25,381 nucleotides of DNA from an uncultured Sutterella sp. (GTDB lineage: Bacteria > Pseudomonadota > Gammaproteobacteria > Burkholderiales > Burkholderiaceae_F): the NCBI GenBank assembly GCA_900552545.1, contig USAL01000016.1, forward strand, positions 1-25,381, given 5' to 3'. Shown here piece by piece: positions 1 to 7,453 of this stretch; the stretch's first letter is position 1, and every line of letters begins with the position of its first letter. The position numbers were made by a program, and so were the translations under genes. Under the pieces are notes generated by a model that was not told the origin of the DNA, did no database searches, and was given only the letters and a program-made list of their open reading frames with translations.

Positions 1-2053
1 TCTTCGAAGGCGTACGGAAGCCCTGCGGCTTGCCCGTCTTGGGATCGATCTTCTTGTAGACGTAGTACTGGTTCCACTTGTCGTAGGGCATGTACTCGAC
101 GGGGCCGTTCTTGGCAAGGAGTTCCTTCCAGGTGAGGCCGATGCTGGCCAGACGCTGGTCGAGCAGCTCTTCCATCGAATCCCAGTAGGCGATGTCGCCC
201 TTCATGATCTTCGGATCGCAGGCGCGCTTGGCGTTTTCGTGGCCCATCTCGGCGCACTTCTTGATCACCTTCGACCACTTGAGCGGCTCGACGACGTTCT
301 CCCACAGGTGGGTGACGGCCTGACGCGCGAAGACCGTGTTCATGCACTCGACGAGCATGTTGGTCTCAAGCCATTCGGTGGCCGGCAGCAGCATGTCGGC
401 ATAGGCCGAGAACGAGGTCGGGTACATGTACATGTGCATGATGAAGTCGAGCTTCTCAAGCGCAGGCACCCAGGAACCGGCGTTGGCGTTGACGGCGAAC
501 TTGTTGCCCGAACGTTCGAGCCAGACCTTGATCGGATAGGGCTTGCCGGTGAGGATGGCGTTCAAAAGGGCAGAGGGCTGCGCGGCATCCCACTGCATGA
601 GGCCCTTGTGCTCGTTGCTGCCGATGCGCTTGGCGAGCTGTCCCTTCGGAAGCAGGTACGAGCAGCGGGTTGCAAGGCTGCCCGAGGGAACGACGTTGCT
701 CGTCGGGTTGCGCTGCATGAGGTTGCCCGGCTTCTCGACGTTGCCCATGAGGGATTCGATAAGGCAGATGCCCATGGCCGCCTGAACCGAGTTGGGGCTC
801 TGGTCGGTGGCGACGCCAAGCGAGATGCCCGAAGGACCGTCGGCGTAAAGCTTGATGGCTTCTTCGATCTTCTTGGGGTCAAGCCAGCAGATTTCGGCGC
901 CCTTTTCGAGCGTCCAGGGTTCGGCGCGTTCCTTCAGAAGCGTAAAGCCCGTCTTGTACTCGACGCCGTTGATCGTGAAGGTGCCCTCGAGAGCAGGATC
1001 AAGGTTGTCGTCCCAGGGATAGGGCAGGGGCTTGGCGGACTTCGTCTTGTTGTCCCACACCATCGGGGTCTTGGGATCGCCCTTGGGATCGGCTTCGTTG
1101 GCCATGTAGACCATCTTCGTCTTGGTGTTGACGAGGAACGGGAGGTTTGTCCAGCGCAGCACGAAGTCGCGGTCGTAGAGCTTCTGGTCGATGATGTAGC
1201 GAATCCAGGTGAGCATCAGGGCCACGTCGGTGCCCGGGCGGATCGGGAGCCACACGTCGGCACGTGCGGCATCAGGCACGAAGCGCGGGTCGATCGAGAT
1301 CGACTTCACGCCCTTGGCGCGCAGCTCAACGAGCGCACGGCCGCCGCCCGCGGGGTTGCTGTAGCTGGCATCCGTACCCCAGAGCACGATCGTCTTGATC
1401 TTGGTGTTGGGATTGTAGATTTCACGGCACTGTTCGTCGGCGATGCTCGGGCCCGGACCGCCATACATCAGATCGAAGGTAACCGTACGCGGCAGCCAGC
1501 ACTGCGCGCAGCCCGGTTCGTAGAAGTTGGGCGTGCCGAAGGCGTTGCAGAAGCGCGCGACGCCGCGGAAGGCCGGGTTGCCGCCGCCGCCCGTGGTGAC
1601 CATGACGGCCTCGGCGCCGTACTTGGCGCGGGTGTCCATGAGCTTCTTGGCGATGATGTCGATGGCTTCCTTCCAAGTAATGCGCTTCCACTTGTTCTCG
1701 CCGCGCTTGCCGGCGCGGATGAGCGGGTACTTGTTGCGGTTGGGGTGGTACAGAGCCGAGATGCCGGCCAGTCCCTTGGCGCACATGGCGCCCTTGCTCA
1801 TCGGGTAGTCGGGGTCGCCCTCGAGCTTCACGACGCGGCCGTTTCTGACGTGAGCAAGCACGCCGCAGTTGTGAATGCAGGCGCGGCAGCACGCCTTGAC
1901 GATCTTCGTTTCGTCCTTCTTTGCCTCTGTCGTCGGAGCAGCCTGTGTGCTTTCAACGAGACCGCCTGGAAGCGTTTCGTTGAGAGCCGCCGCGACGCCG
2001 GTAACAGCCGTAGCCTTCAGAAAGCTGCGGCGATTAAGCGCGGACATTTCCAT
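1..2053 (-). CDS. Tat-exported molybdopterin oxidoreductase, DMSO reductase superfamily (C-terminus outside window)
   Basis: About 684 residues are visible; the reading frame is still open at base 1, so this is the N-terminal part of a larger enzyme. The N-terminus has a twin-arginine signal (NRRSFLK, residues 7-13), a short hydrophobic stretch and an Ala-rich end near residue 39, so export to the periplasm folded with cofactor is expected. An [4Fe-4S] motif C56-x2-C59-x3-C63-x27-C91 is followed by AKG, as in the bis-MGD family. Cys182 or Cys185 in the EPGCAQCW segment is the probable Mo ligand. The start at 2053 was chosen because AGGAG lies 8 bases upstream; a second ATG two codons on is less well placed. 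The diverging LysR gene is the likely regulator. By general resemblance I place it near the thiosulfate/polysulfide reductase, acetylene hydratase and catechol dehydroxylase group. The substrate cannot be told; partner subunits, if any, lie beyond the window. Confidence 0.9.
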   Translation of the reverse strand, partial: MEMSALNRRSFLKATAVTGVAAALNETLPGGLVESTQAAPTTEAKKDETKIVKACCRACIHNCGVLAHVRNGRVVKLEGDPDYPMSKGAMCAKGLAGISALYHPNRNKYPLIRAGKRGENKWKRITWKEAIDIIAKKLMDTRAKYGAEAVMVTTGGGGNPAFRGVARFCNAFGTPNFYEPGCAQCWLPRTVTFDLMYGGPGPSIADEQCREIYNPNTKIKTIVLWGTDASYSNPAGGGRALVELRAKGVKSISIDPRFVPDAARADVWLPIRPGTDVALMLTWIRYIIDQKLYDRDFVLRWTNLPFLVNTKTKMVYMANEADPKGDPKTPMVWDNKTKSAKPLPYPWDDNLDPALEGTFTINGVEYKTGFTLLKERAEPWTLEKGAEICWLDPKKIEEAIKLYADGPSGISLGVATDQSPNSVQAAMGICLIESLMGNVEKPGNLMQRNPTSNVVPSGSLATRCSYLLPKGQLAKRIGSNEHKGLMQWDAAQPSALLNAILTGKPYPIKVWLERSGNKFAVNANAGSWVPALEKLDFIMHMYMYPTSFSAYADMLLPATEWLETNMLVECMNTVFARQAVTHLWENVVEPLKWSKVIKKCAEMGHENAKRACDPKIMKGDIAYWDSMEELLDQRLASIGLTWKELLAKNGPVEYMPYDKWNQYYVYKKIDPKTGKPQGFRTPSK

Positions 2054-2166
2054 TTTTCAATCTCCTGGTTGGACGAAAATGGTCGGGGTCCGCCGGCTTG
2101 CGGCGCCTGAGGCGCCCGATGGGCATTGCGGGCTGCGCTGTCTTTCGTTCGTCGAAAGGATGCAAA

Positions 2167-2188
2167 CGGCCGAAATTTCTTTCGGCCG
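2167..2188. repeat. Perfect hairpin in molybdoenzyme leader (9-bp arms)
   Basis: CGGCCGAAA at 2167-2175 pairs perfectly with TTTCGGCCG at 2180-2188 across a TTTC loop. It lies about 115 bases upstream of the molybdoenzyme start. Neither strand has a T-run directly after the stem, so it does not look like a simple terminator. It could be an operator or an RNA leader structure. Confidence 0.5.
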
Positions 2189-2468
2189 CCAGGGGATCGG
2201 TGCGGCGTACGCGCTGCGAAGCCTTTTTATGCTTTTTCGGGTCTCTCAGATGGGTCTGTCGGGCTCAAGATGGCCGCACGAAACACTGCCTATGTGCGGA
2301 CACAAACCAATTTTCGGGGTTGCGGTTGGGCAGAAGACGCCTGCGGGGCCGTCCGTTTGTTTGTTTTCGAACGTGTTGTTGTTTCGCCCGTCAAAAACGC
2401 CCCCTGCGGATGGTCTGTCGGATGTTCAGACCTTCGCTCATGGGGCAGTGTGCAACGAATTCCTCTTT

Positions 2469-2497
2469 TTGACTAGGTCATTTGCTCAGGGTAGTTT
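2469..2497 (+). promoter_or_regulatory. Candidate promoter for the LysR-type regulator
   Basis: TTGACT at 2469-2474 and TAGTTT at 2492-2497 are spaced by 17 bases and point towards the regulator gene. The -35 is good and the -10 is weak (3 of 6 consensus bases). The -10 overlaps the palindrome at 2493-2513, an arrangement that would allow negative autoregulation, which is common for LysR-type regulators. Inferred from sequence only. Confidence 0.35.
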
Positions 2498-2513
2498 GCA
2501 AATTTTGCAAACT
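2493..2513. promoter_or_regulatory. 21-bp near-perfect palindrome, likely regulator operator
   Basis: AGTTTGCAAA at 2493-2502 and TTTGCAAACT at 2504-2513 are exact inverted copies around one central base. LysR-type regulators bind interrupted dyads, often with a T-N11-A core, in the promoter region between themselves and a divergent target. This is the best candidate operator in the region. Confidence 0.5.
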
Positions 2514-2518
2514 CTGCT

Positions 2519-2534
2519 GTAAAGTTTCCTTTAC
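2519..2534. promoter_or_regulatory. Short inverted repeat next to the palindrome
   Basis: GTAAAG at 2519-2524 and CTTTAC at 2529-2534 are inverted copies separated by TTTC. It begins 6 bases after the larger palindrome and could be a second, weaker binding site for the same regulator. Confidence 0.35.
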
Positions 2535-2549
2535 CCGTCAAAAATTTTG

Positions 2550-2586
2550 AAAAATCCTAATGTAATCAACGGTTTTCAGGATTTTT
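2550..2586. repeat. Inverted repeat with 9-bp arms upstream of LysR gene
   Basis: AAAAATCCT at 2550-2558 and AGGATTTTT at 2578-2586 are exact inverted copies with a 19-base spacer. It sits between the palindromes and the start of the regulator gene and would lie in the regulator's 5' leader if the candidate promoter at 2469 is right. Confidence 0.4.
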
Positions 2587-2672
2587 GCAATCACGCCTTT
2601 TGTAGTAGGAATTAACCCTACTCCCAGAGAGGTCGTTCTCAACGGATCATCTGCTTTTCGACTTCGGCGCGC

Positions 2673-3662
2673 ATGAGCTTCAAGTACAACATTCAGGCCT
2701 GGGAGGCCGTGGTGATCACGGCCCACACGGGCAACATCTCGCAGACCGCCCAGCTGATGAACGCGGATGTTCCGCGGGTGTCGCGCTGGATTTCGGGTCT
2801 TGAAAAGGAGTTGGGCGGCCCGCTCTTTGACCGCACGCGGCGTCCGTTTCCGCCCACGGACCTTTGCCTGGAACTTGTACTTGCGGCCGAGCCCCTCGTG
2901 AGGGGCTTCCGGCAGATGTTCGAAGAGCATGCCGTGGGCGCCGCGCCCCGGCGCGTGCTTCGATTTGCCGCGCCGATCGAGCTTGAGCAAGAGTACTTCT
3001 CGAAGCTTCTCTACGACTACTCCGAAGCGCATCCGCACGTGGAGTTTCAGGTCTTTCCGGAAGTGCCCGTCGAGGCCGTCCTTTCGGGCGAAGTCGACGT
3101 CGCGGTCGTCAACGAGCGCCCGGAGACGGGCGCCGTTGGCGCGGGCAATCTCGTGGCGCGAGCCTACAACACGTCGACCACGCCCGTACTAGCCTCGCCT
3201 GAGTACCTCGCGCGGCACGGCACGCCGCGCACGCCCGAGGATCTTGTGGAACACACGGGGCTGCTTTTTCAAACCATCAACCGCAAGCCCTCGCAGTTTC
3301 TCTTTCGCGACGGCGTTCCCTCGACGCTTTTGAAGTGGAAGCGCACCTTTGCCACGCACGATCAGTTCACGCTCAAGGAGCTTGTGCTGGGCGGCCGCGG
3401 CATCACGACCGACCTCTACTGCGGGCACGTGATCAAGGAGATCGAGTCGGGCGCTCTGGTGCCGATTTTGAAGGGCTGGGAGCGGCAGGTCTGGACGATG
3501 TGCGTCATCACCCGCGCCGACAAAGACATGAGCGACGTCGAGATCCGCTGCTTTGCACAGTGGCTTGCGCAGACCGCGGCGCGGGAGATGCCGCAGAGAG
3601 CCTCGGAAGCCAGACGGATGGTGAACGCGGCCTTCGAGCGGGCGGCCGCCCGCGAGCAGTAA
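2673..3662 (+). CDS. LysR-type transcriptional regulator
   Basis: The 329-residue protein has the usual length and layout of the LysR family. A winged helix-turn-helix at about residues 5-65 includes SQTAQLMNADVPRVSRWISGLEKELG and the FDRTRRPF wing region, followed by a linker helix and a periplasmic-binding-protein-like effector domain from about residue 93. The ligand cannot be predicted from sequence. It is divergent from the Tat-exported molybdoenzyme, the classic arrangement for a LysR regulator and its target. The start used is the first Met of the frame and gives a complete recognition domain, but no good ribosome binding site precedes it (GACTTCGGCGCGC), so the start is less certain than the gene. 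A bidirectional terminator follows the stop. Confidence 0.93.
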   Translation: MSFKYNIQAWEAVVITAHTGNISQTAQLMNADVPRVSRWISGLEKELGGPLFDRTRRPFPPTDLCLELVLAAEPLVRGFRQMFEEHAVGAAPRRVLRFAAPIELEQEYFSKLLYDYSEAHPHVEFQVFPEVPVEAVLSGEVDVAVVNERPETGAVGAGNLVARAYNTSTTPVLASPEYLARHGTPRTPEDLVEHTGLLFQTINRKPSQFLFRDGVPSTLLKWKRTFATHDQFTLKELVLGGRGITTDLYCGHVIKEIESGALVPILKGWERQVWTMCVITRADKDMSDVEIRCFAQWLAQTAAREMPQRASEARRMVNAAFERAAAREQ

Positions 3663-3693
3663 AGCTGCATAGCCCCATCAAGGCATCGGGACG

Positions 3694-3737
3694 TCAAAAA
3701 AGGGAGGATCCTTCGCGGGACCCTCCCTCAAATTTTT
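3694..3737. terminator. Bidirectional rho-independent terminator (LysR gene / asmA-like)
   Basis: AGGGAGGATCC at 3701-3711 pairs with GGACCCTCCCT at 3718-3728, with one mismatch that becomes a G-U pair on the minus-strand RNA. A T-run follows on the plus strand (3732-3737) and an A-run precedes it (3695-3701), giving a T-run on the minus strand. It can serve both convergent genes. Confidence 0.85.
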
Positions 3738-3756
3738 TGCGTCTTCGCTTTTTCTC

Positions 3757-6471
3757 TTAGAACTTGAAGAAGTCGCGCACGCTCTGCCAGATGCTGCGGG
3801 GCTCGCTCTTTTCGGGCGCGGCGTCCTTGCCGGCTGCGCGCGGGGTCTTGAAAAGCGACCCGCCCTGGGCGCGTTGAAGGGCTTTTGCCGCGCGGTCAAA
3901 GTCAAAGGTCCATGTGGGCGCGAGACCTGATCCCGCAACCTGAGAGGCGAGATAAATCGAAGGTTCGCCGTGTAGCGGCGCAAAGGTGCTCGTGAGGCTT
4001 CCCGCGACTTCTCCCTTTTCAAGGTCGGCGCGAATGTCGCCCGTGGTGCGCACGTAGACCGAGCGGGCGTTGATGCCTGCGATCGTGAGCTTCTGGTCCT
4101 TGAGCGAAATCTGCGCCGAGGCTTCGTCAAAGGAGCTCTGCGCGCCCTGATGCGTGATGTCGGCGGGCTGCGAGGTCTTGAGCACCACGCGGCGGGCGGC
4201 TTCAAGATCAACGCCCCAGAGTGCGCCGCGCAGCACCGAGAGCGAGGCCGAGGCTTCAAGTGCGGCGCTCTCAAGACGGTTTCCCGCGAGCGCAAGCGTC
4301 CCGCTTGCCACGCCCGATACAAGGGGCGCGGCCCCAAGCCCCATCATGAGCTTGTCGACGCTCACGCCGTCGATCTTGCCGTCAAACACCCAGTTGCCGG
4401 CGGCGTTCACATCAAGCGTACCGAGAAGGCGCCCGTCGGCGAGGTTGACGATGAGCTCATCGAAGTGCGTGCGGCCTTCTCCCACGGTAAGGAGCGCGCG
4501 CAGCTGCGTCGCCGCAAAGGCGCCCGAGGTGATGTTGGCGATGCGAAGCGTTCCCGCAAAGTCGACGGCATGCATCCAGTCAAGGCTGCGGATGGCGGGA
4601 AACCTTGCGGTATCGAGGTCGCCCAGCATCAGGTCGCCGCGCAGGCGCGGCAGATCGGCAAACGTGATCTCGCCGTTGTAGGAGACAGGGGCGCCCGCAA
4701 AGGAGCCCGAGAGCCCGACCTTGGCGTGGTGTCGCGCAAGGCTCGCGCGCACAAAGCCCGAAAGCGAGGCCTCGAAGTCGCTCGGAAGCGTCTTGTCGCC
4801 CGTGACGGTGACGCGCGTGCTGAAGCTGTCGCAGTCCAGCGTCCGGGCGTTGAAGTCGGCCTTGACGGTGCTTGCGATTTCAAGCGTCGTGGTGCGCCCC
4901 GCCTCGGTGATGCTGTGCACAACGCGCATCTCGGGGCTTTCAAGAATGCCCGGACGGAGCCTGAAGTCGACGGCTGCAAAGTGAAGGTCGCCCGAAGCCT
5001 GCTGCGGGCGCGAGAGCGTCACCGCGGCGTTCATGCCCGAGAGCTCTTCGCCCTTGAAGCGCAGAACGTCGGCCTTGGCGACGGTCGTGTAGTGCACGCC
5101 GTCGTAGAAGATTTCGCCTGAGAAGTTGAGGTTCTCGAGCATCACGTAGCGGTTGGCGGTCGAAATCGTGAGCGTGCCCGTGGCCGAAATGAGGCCGGCG
5201 CTGCGGCTCGGGTCGAAGTTCTTGAAAATCTCTTCGGCCGAGGCCGCGCGCGCGGCGCGCTCGGCTTGAGCGGTGGCTTCAGTAGCATCCGCACCTGCAT
5301 CCGCGGGCTGCTGTGCATCAGCGGCGTGCGCACTCGCAACAAGGGGGAGCGAGCGCAGCGCGCGAAGATCAAGCCGCGCGCTCGTGGCGGAGTCGTTGTT
5401 GCTGCTGCCATTGTTCTGTTCAGCGGCCGGGGCCTCGCCTTCATTGTGGCGTTCAATTGCACGGCGCTCGGGGTCGGACTGCTCGTCGCCCTCAGCCTTT
5501 TCGGGAACCGGGGCGGCCTCGGGGGCTGCTGCGGGGGCAGAAGCATCAGAGGCCTCAGAGCCATTGGACGTCGTTGCGGCGGCATCGGTGCCGGGCGCAT
5601 CGGTTCCGGATGCTTCGGCGCGCGCCGTTGCCTGATCGGATTCGGAAGGCTGCGGCGCGTGATACCCCGGCATGGGGGCGGCCGCGTCAGCTTCGGGAGC
5701 GCTTTCAGTGGTCCCTTCAGCGGCGGGCGCAGAGGGCTGCTGTTGGGCGTCAGGTGCGGCCTCGGGTACAGCGTCGGCCGCAGGCGTCTCGTTGGAAGTC
5801 GTGGCGCTGCCAGCGTCCTCCGGTTCGAGCACGGGCATTTCGGTGTTCTGCGGCTCGGCGACGTTGTTGCCCGCCTCGTCGAGCGCTTCAAAGCGGCTGC
5901 TCAACTCAAAGGGCGAGGTCATCTCGGGCGAAAAGCGCCCGAGCGTGACGGTGAGAGCCGTCAAAAGAAAGCGATGCGGCTTTTCGTGGGCGGCAACGTC
6001 TAGCGTCAGGCGCGAGTGCGCAAGGCTGAGCGCCGAGATGCGCAGGTCCGAGGGAAACTTCACCGCGCCGAAGGTGGCGTCAAAAAGGGCGTTGCCCGAG
6101 AGCGCCGGCACCGAAAGGCGGGCCTCAAGTCCCTCGATGGCAATGGCGTTGACGTGCACGGCGCCCAATGCAAGAGACCACAGCGACACGTCGGCCTGCG
6201 CCCCGCCGATGCGTCCGATGGGCGCTTCGGTTTCCTTGTCGACGAAGGTCATCGCCGGGAGCTTCACCTTGAGCGACGAGAGGCGCTTGATCTCAACGGG
6301 GCCTTCAAAACGAACCGCAGCGTTTAACGACGTGGCGGCAAAGGATTCGACGGTTCGCTCAACCGCCTTCTCATTGACCCAGAGAAAAAGTGCCGCCACC
6401 GCGCCCAGACAGATGAGGGCGACGAGGACAACGAAACCAAGGACAAAGCGCTTGACGCGGGTATCAATCAT
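3757..6471 (-). CDS. AsmA-family inner-membrane/periplasmic protein with long low-complexity insert
   Basis: The 904-residue protein has one N-terminal membrane helix (about residues 9-31) followed by a large periplasmic part. The start of the periplasmic region and the C-terminal third, which includes a GxLxxTGNxxxL-like repeat pattern of beta strands, resemble AsmA-family proteins. That family is linked to lipid transport and outer-membrane homeostasis. Between about residues 203 and 400 there is a Pro/Ala/Glu/Ser/Thr-rich stretch of low complexity that splits the AsmA-like part in two. No clear ribosome binding site precedes the ATG at 6471, and no operon partner is obvious; the XRE gene upstream lies over 300 bases away. 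The family call is firm, the exact substrate unknown. Confidence 0.8.
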   Translation of the reverse strand: MIDTRVKRFVLGFVVLVALICLGAVAALFLWVNEKAVERTVESFAATSLNAAVRFEGPVEIKRLSSLKVKLPAMTFVDKETEAPIGRIGGAQADVSLWSLALGAVHVNAIAIEGLEARLSVPALSGNALFDATFGAVKFPSDLRISALSLAHSRLTLDVAAHEKPHRFLLTALTVTLGRFSPEMTSPFELSSRFEALDEAGNNVAEPQNTEMPVLEPEDAGSATTSNETPAADAVPEAAPDAQQQPSAPAAEGTTESAPEADAAAPMPGYHAPQPSESDQATARAEASGTDAPGTDAAATTSNGSEASDASAPAAAPEAAPVPEKAEGDEQSDPERRAIERHNEGEAPAAEQNNGSSNNDSATSARLDLRALRSLPLVASAHAADAQQPADAGADATEATAQAERAARAASAEEIFKNFDPSRSAGLISATGTLTISTANRYVMLENLNFSGEIFYDGVHYTTVAKADVLRFKGEELSGMNAAVTLSRPQQASGDLHFAAVDFRLRPGILESPEMRVVHSITEAGRTTTLEIASTVKADFNARTLDCDSFSTRVTVTGDKTLPSDFEASLSGFVRASLARHHAKVGLSGSFAGAPVSYNGEITFADLPRLRGDLMLGDLDTARFPAIRSLDWMHAVDFAGTLRIANITSGAFAATQLRALLTVGEGRTHFDELIVNLADGRLLGTLDVNAAGNWVFDGKIDGVSVDKLMMGLGAAPLVSGVASGTLALAGNRLESAALEASASLSVLRGALWGVDLEAARRVVLKTSQPADITHQGAQSSFDEASAQISLKDQKLTIAGINARSVYVRTTGDIRADLEKGEVAGSLTSTFAPLHGEPSIYLASQVAGSGLAPTWTFDFDRAAKALQRAQGGSLFKTPRAAGKDAAPEKSEPRSIWQSVRDFFKF

Positions 6472-6797
6472 CGGGAAAACCGGCAGGCTCCCCGGGCGGC
6501 CGCAGGCTGACTGCAGGCGGGCCGAACGGAGCCGACAAAACTCAGTGAAGAGGAAAAGCCAAGGCCAAATGGTAAAACAGTTTGCCGGACTTCTACAGAA
6601 AGCGCCGCGTCAGAGCGTTGCGAATGGGAACGACGAACAACGAACGGCTGAAGATGGCTCGTCTTTTGAAGATGTTCGTCCGGACGGCGCAAAGTGACGG
6701 CGCAAAGAAGAGGCCTTCAGCGCCAGGACGGCCAGGGCGGTCGACCCAAGAGGGGGAAAGAGGAAAAAAGGGCGGGACGCTGAGGAATTCTCGGGCG
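6472..6797. other. Intergenic region, no gene seen
   Basis: These 326 bases lie upstream of the asmA-like gene and downstream of the XRE gene. The open frames here run into neighbouring genes antisense and have no supporting features. A short direct repeat, GACGGCGCAAAG, occurs twice 13 bases apart near 6693-6717. No clear terminator for the XRE gene was found. Confidence 0.5.
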
Positions 6798-7175
6798 TTA
6801 TTCGCGCGCGAGCGTGGCGCGGATGCGCCCCTGCAGGTTCGGGGCAAGGCGCTCAAGGGCGTCAAGCGTCGTGAAGATCGAGGTGCGGCCCTTCAGAGAC
6901 AGCTCGCGGAAGCGCCGCAGAAGTTCGCTTTCTTCCTTGACCGGAGCAAAGCGCTCCCCGGTGATGATGTAGTAGACGTCAAAGCCGCTGCCGTGCAGGC
7001 GCGCCATGGCAAAGGCACTCAGATCGGCCGCACCCGTCTCCATGTCGGCATACGGTTCGATCGCCACGCCTAAAAGCTGGGCGATCTGCTGCTGCGTGTA
7101 GCCGAGCCGTTCGCGCTCGGAGGCAAGACGCCCGCCGATGAGGCGGCGCTGCTTCGTGGTGGTCATGAGTGCCAT
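6798..7175 (-). CDS. Small XRE-family helix-turn-helix regulator
   Basis: The 125-residue protein begins with a Cro/C1-type helix-turn-helix (about residues 12-62) containing GGRLASERERLGYTQQQIAQ and a conserved GFDVYYIITGER tail that is often found in phage-repressor-like regulators. The remaining 45 residues are helical and unassigned. The start is uncertain: Met1 (7175) and Met4 (7166) are both possible and neither has a good ribosome binding site. It stands alone, with aspS upstream behind two hairpins. No prophage genes surround it, so it is probably a resident regulator of unknown target. Confidence 0.75.
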   Translation of the reverse strand: MALMTTTKQRRLIGGRLASERERLGYTQQQIAQLLGVAIEPYADMETGAADLSAFAMARLHGSGFDVYYIITGERFAPVKEESELLRRFRELSLKGRTSIFTTLDALERLAPNLQGRIRATLARE

Positions 7176-7354
7176 CGTGAAAACTTTGAATTTCTTAGGT
7201 TTTTTGCGGCCAATTCCGGCAGTATAGCGAGTCGCTTCCTGCCGAAGTTCGCCATCAGCCGTACGGATGATGACGGACGGATACAGAAAGAACGGCCGCC
7301 GCGGGCACGACGAACAGGTTCAAAACAAGCCAAAAACAGGACAAAAGCAAGCCC

Positions 7355-7395
7355 AAAAATGAACAATGCCGCCTCTGTCCGAAGACAGCGGCGGC
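7355..7395 (-). terminator. Terminator of aspS (distal hairpin)
   Basis: GCCGCCTCTGTC at 7368-7379 pairs with GACAGCGGCGGC at 7384-7395 with one mismatch around a CGAA loop. On the minus strand it is followed within a few bases by a T-rich stretch (TTGTTCATTTTT). Confidence 0.75.
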
Positions 7396-7402
7396 ACCAC
7401 GA

Positions 7403-7429
7403 ACGGAATCGCCGCAGGGGCGATTCCGT
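7403..7429. repeat. Perfect 11-bp hairpin just after aspS
   Basis: ACGGAATCGCC at 7403-7413 and GGCGATTCCGT at 7419-7429 are exact inverted copies around GCAGG. It lies between the aspS stop and the terminator hairpin at 7368-7395, forming a tandem stem-loop 3' end that may stabilise the mRNA or act as a terminator with weak U-tract. Confidence 0.6.
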
Positions 7430-7453
7430 GAGTAGCTCCAAGAATCCTCTTGA

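Larger units (their letters stand above)
2054..2672. promoter_or_regulatory. Divergent intergenic region between molybdoenzyme and LysR genes
   Basis: This 619-bp region separates two diverging genes. The part near the molybdoenzyme is GC-rich and contains one hairpin. The roughly 170 bases nearest the LysR gene (about 2455-2625) are strikingly AT-rich for this genome and hold several inverted repeats, described separately. No convincing conserved small gene was found; short open frames here overlap each other and show no domain or ribosome binding site. The long spacing implies a long 5' leader for one or both transcripts. Confidence 0.6.

Noticed and set aside
239..2110. Long plus-strand open frame of over 600 codons opposite the molybdoenzyme
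   Set aside because: It is antisense to a gene with clear Tat, iron-sulfur and cofactor motifs, and its translation is rich in Arg/Gly/Val/His with no domain; high GC keeps such frames open by chance.
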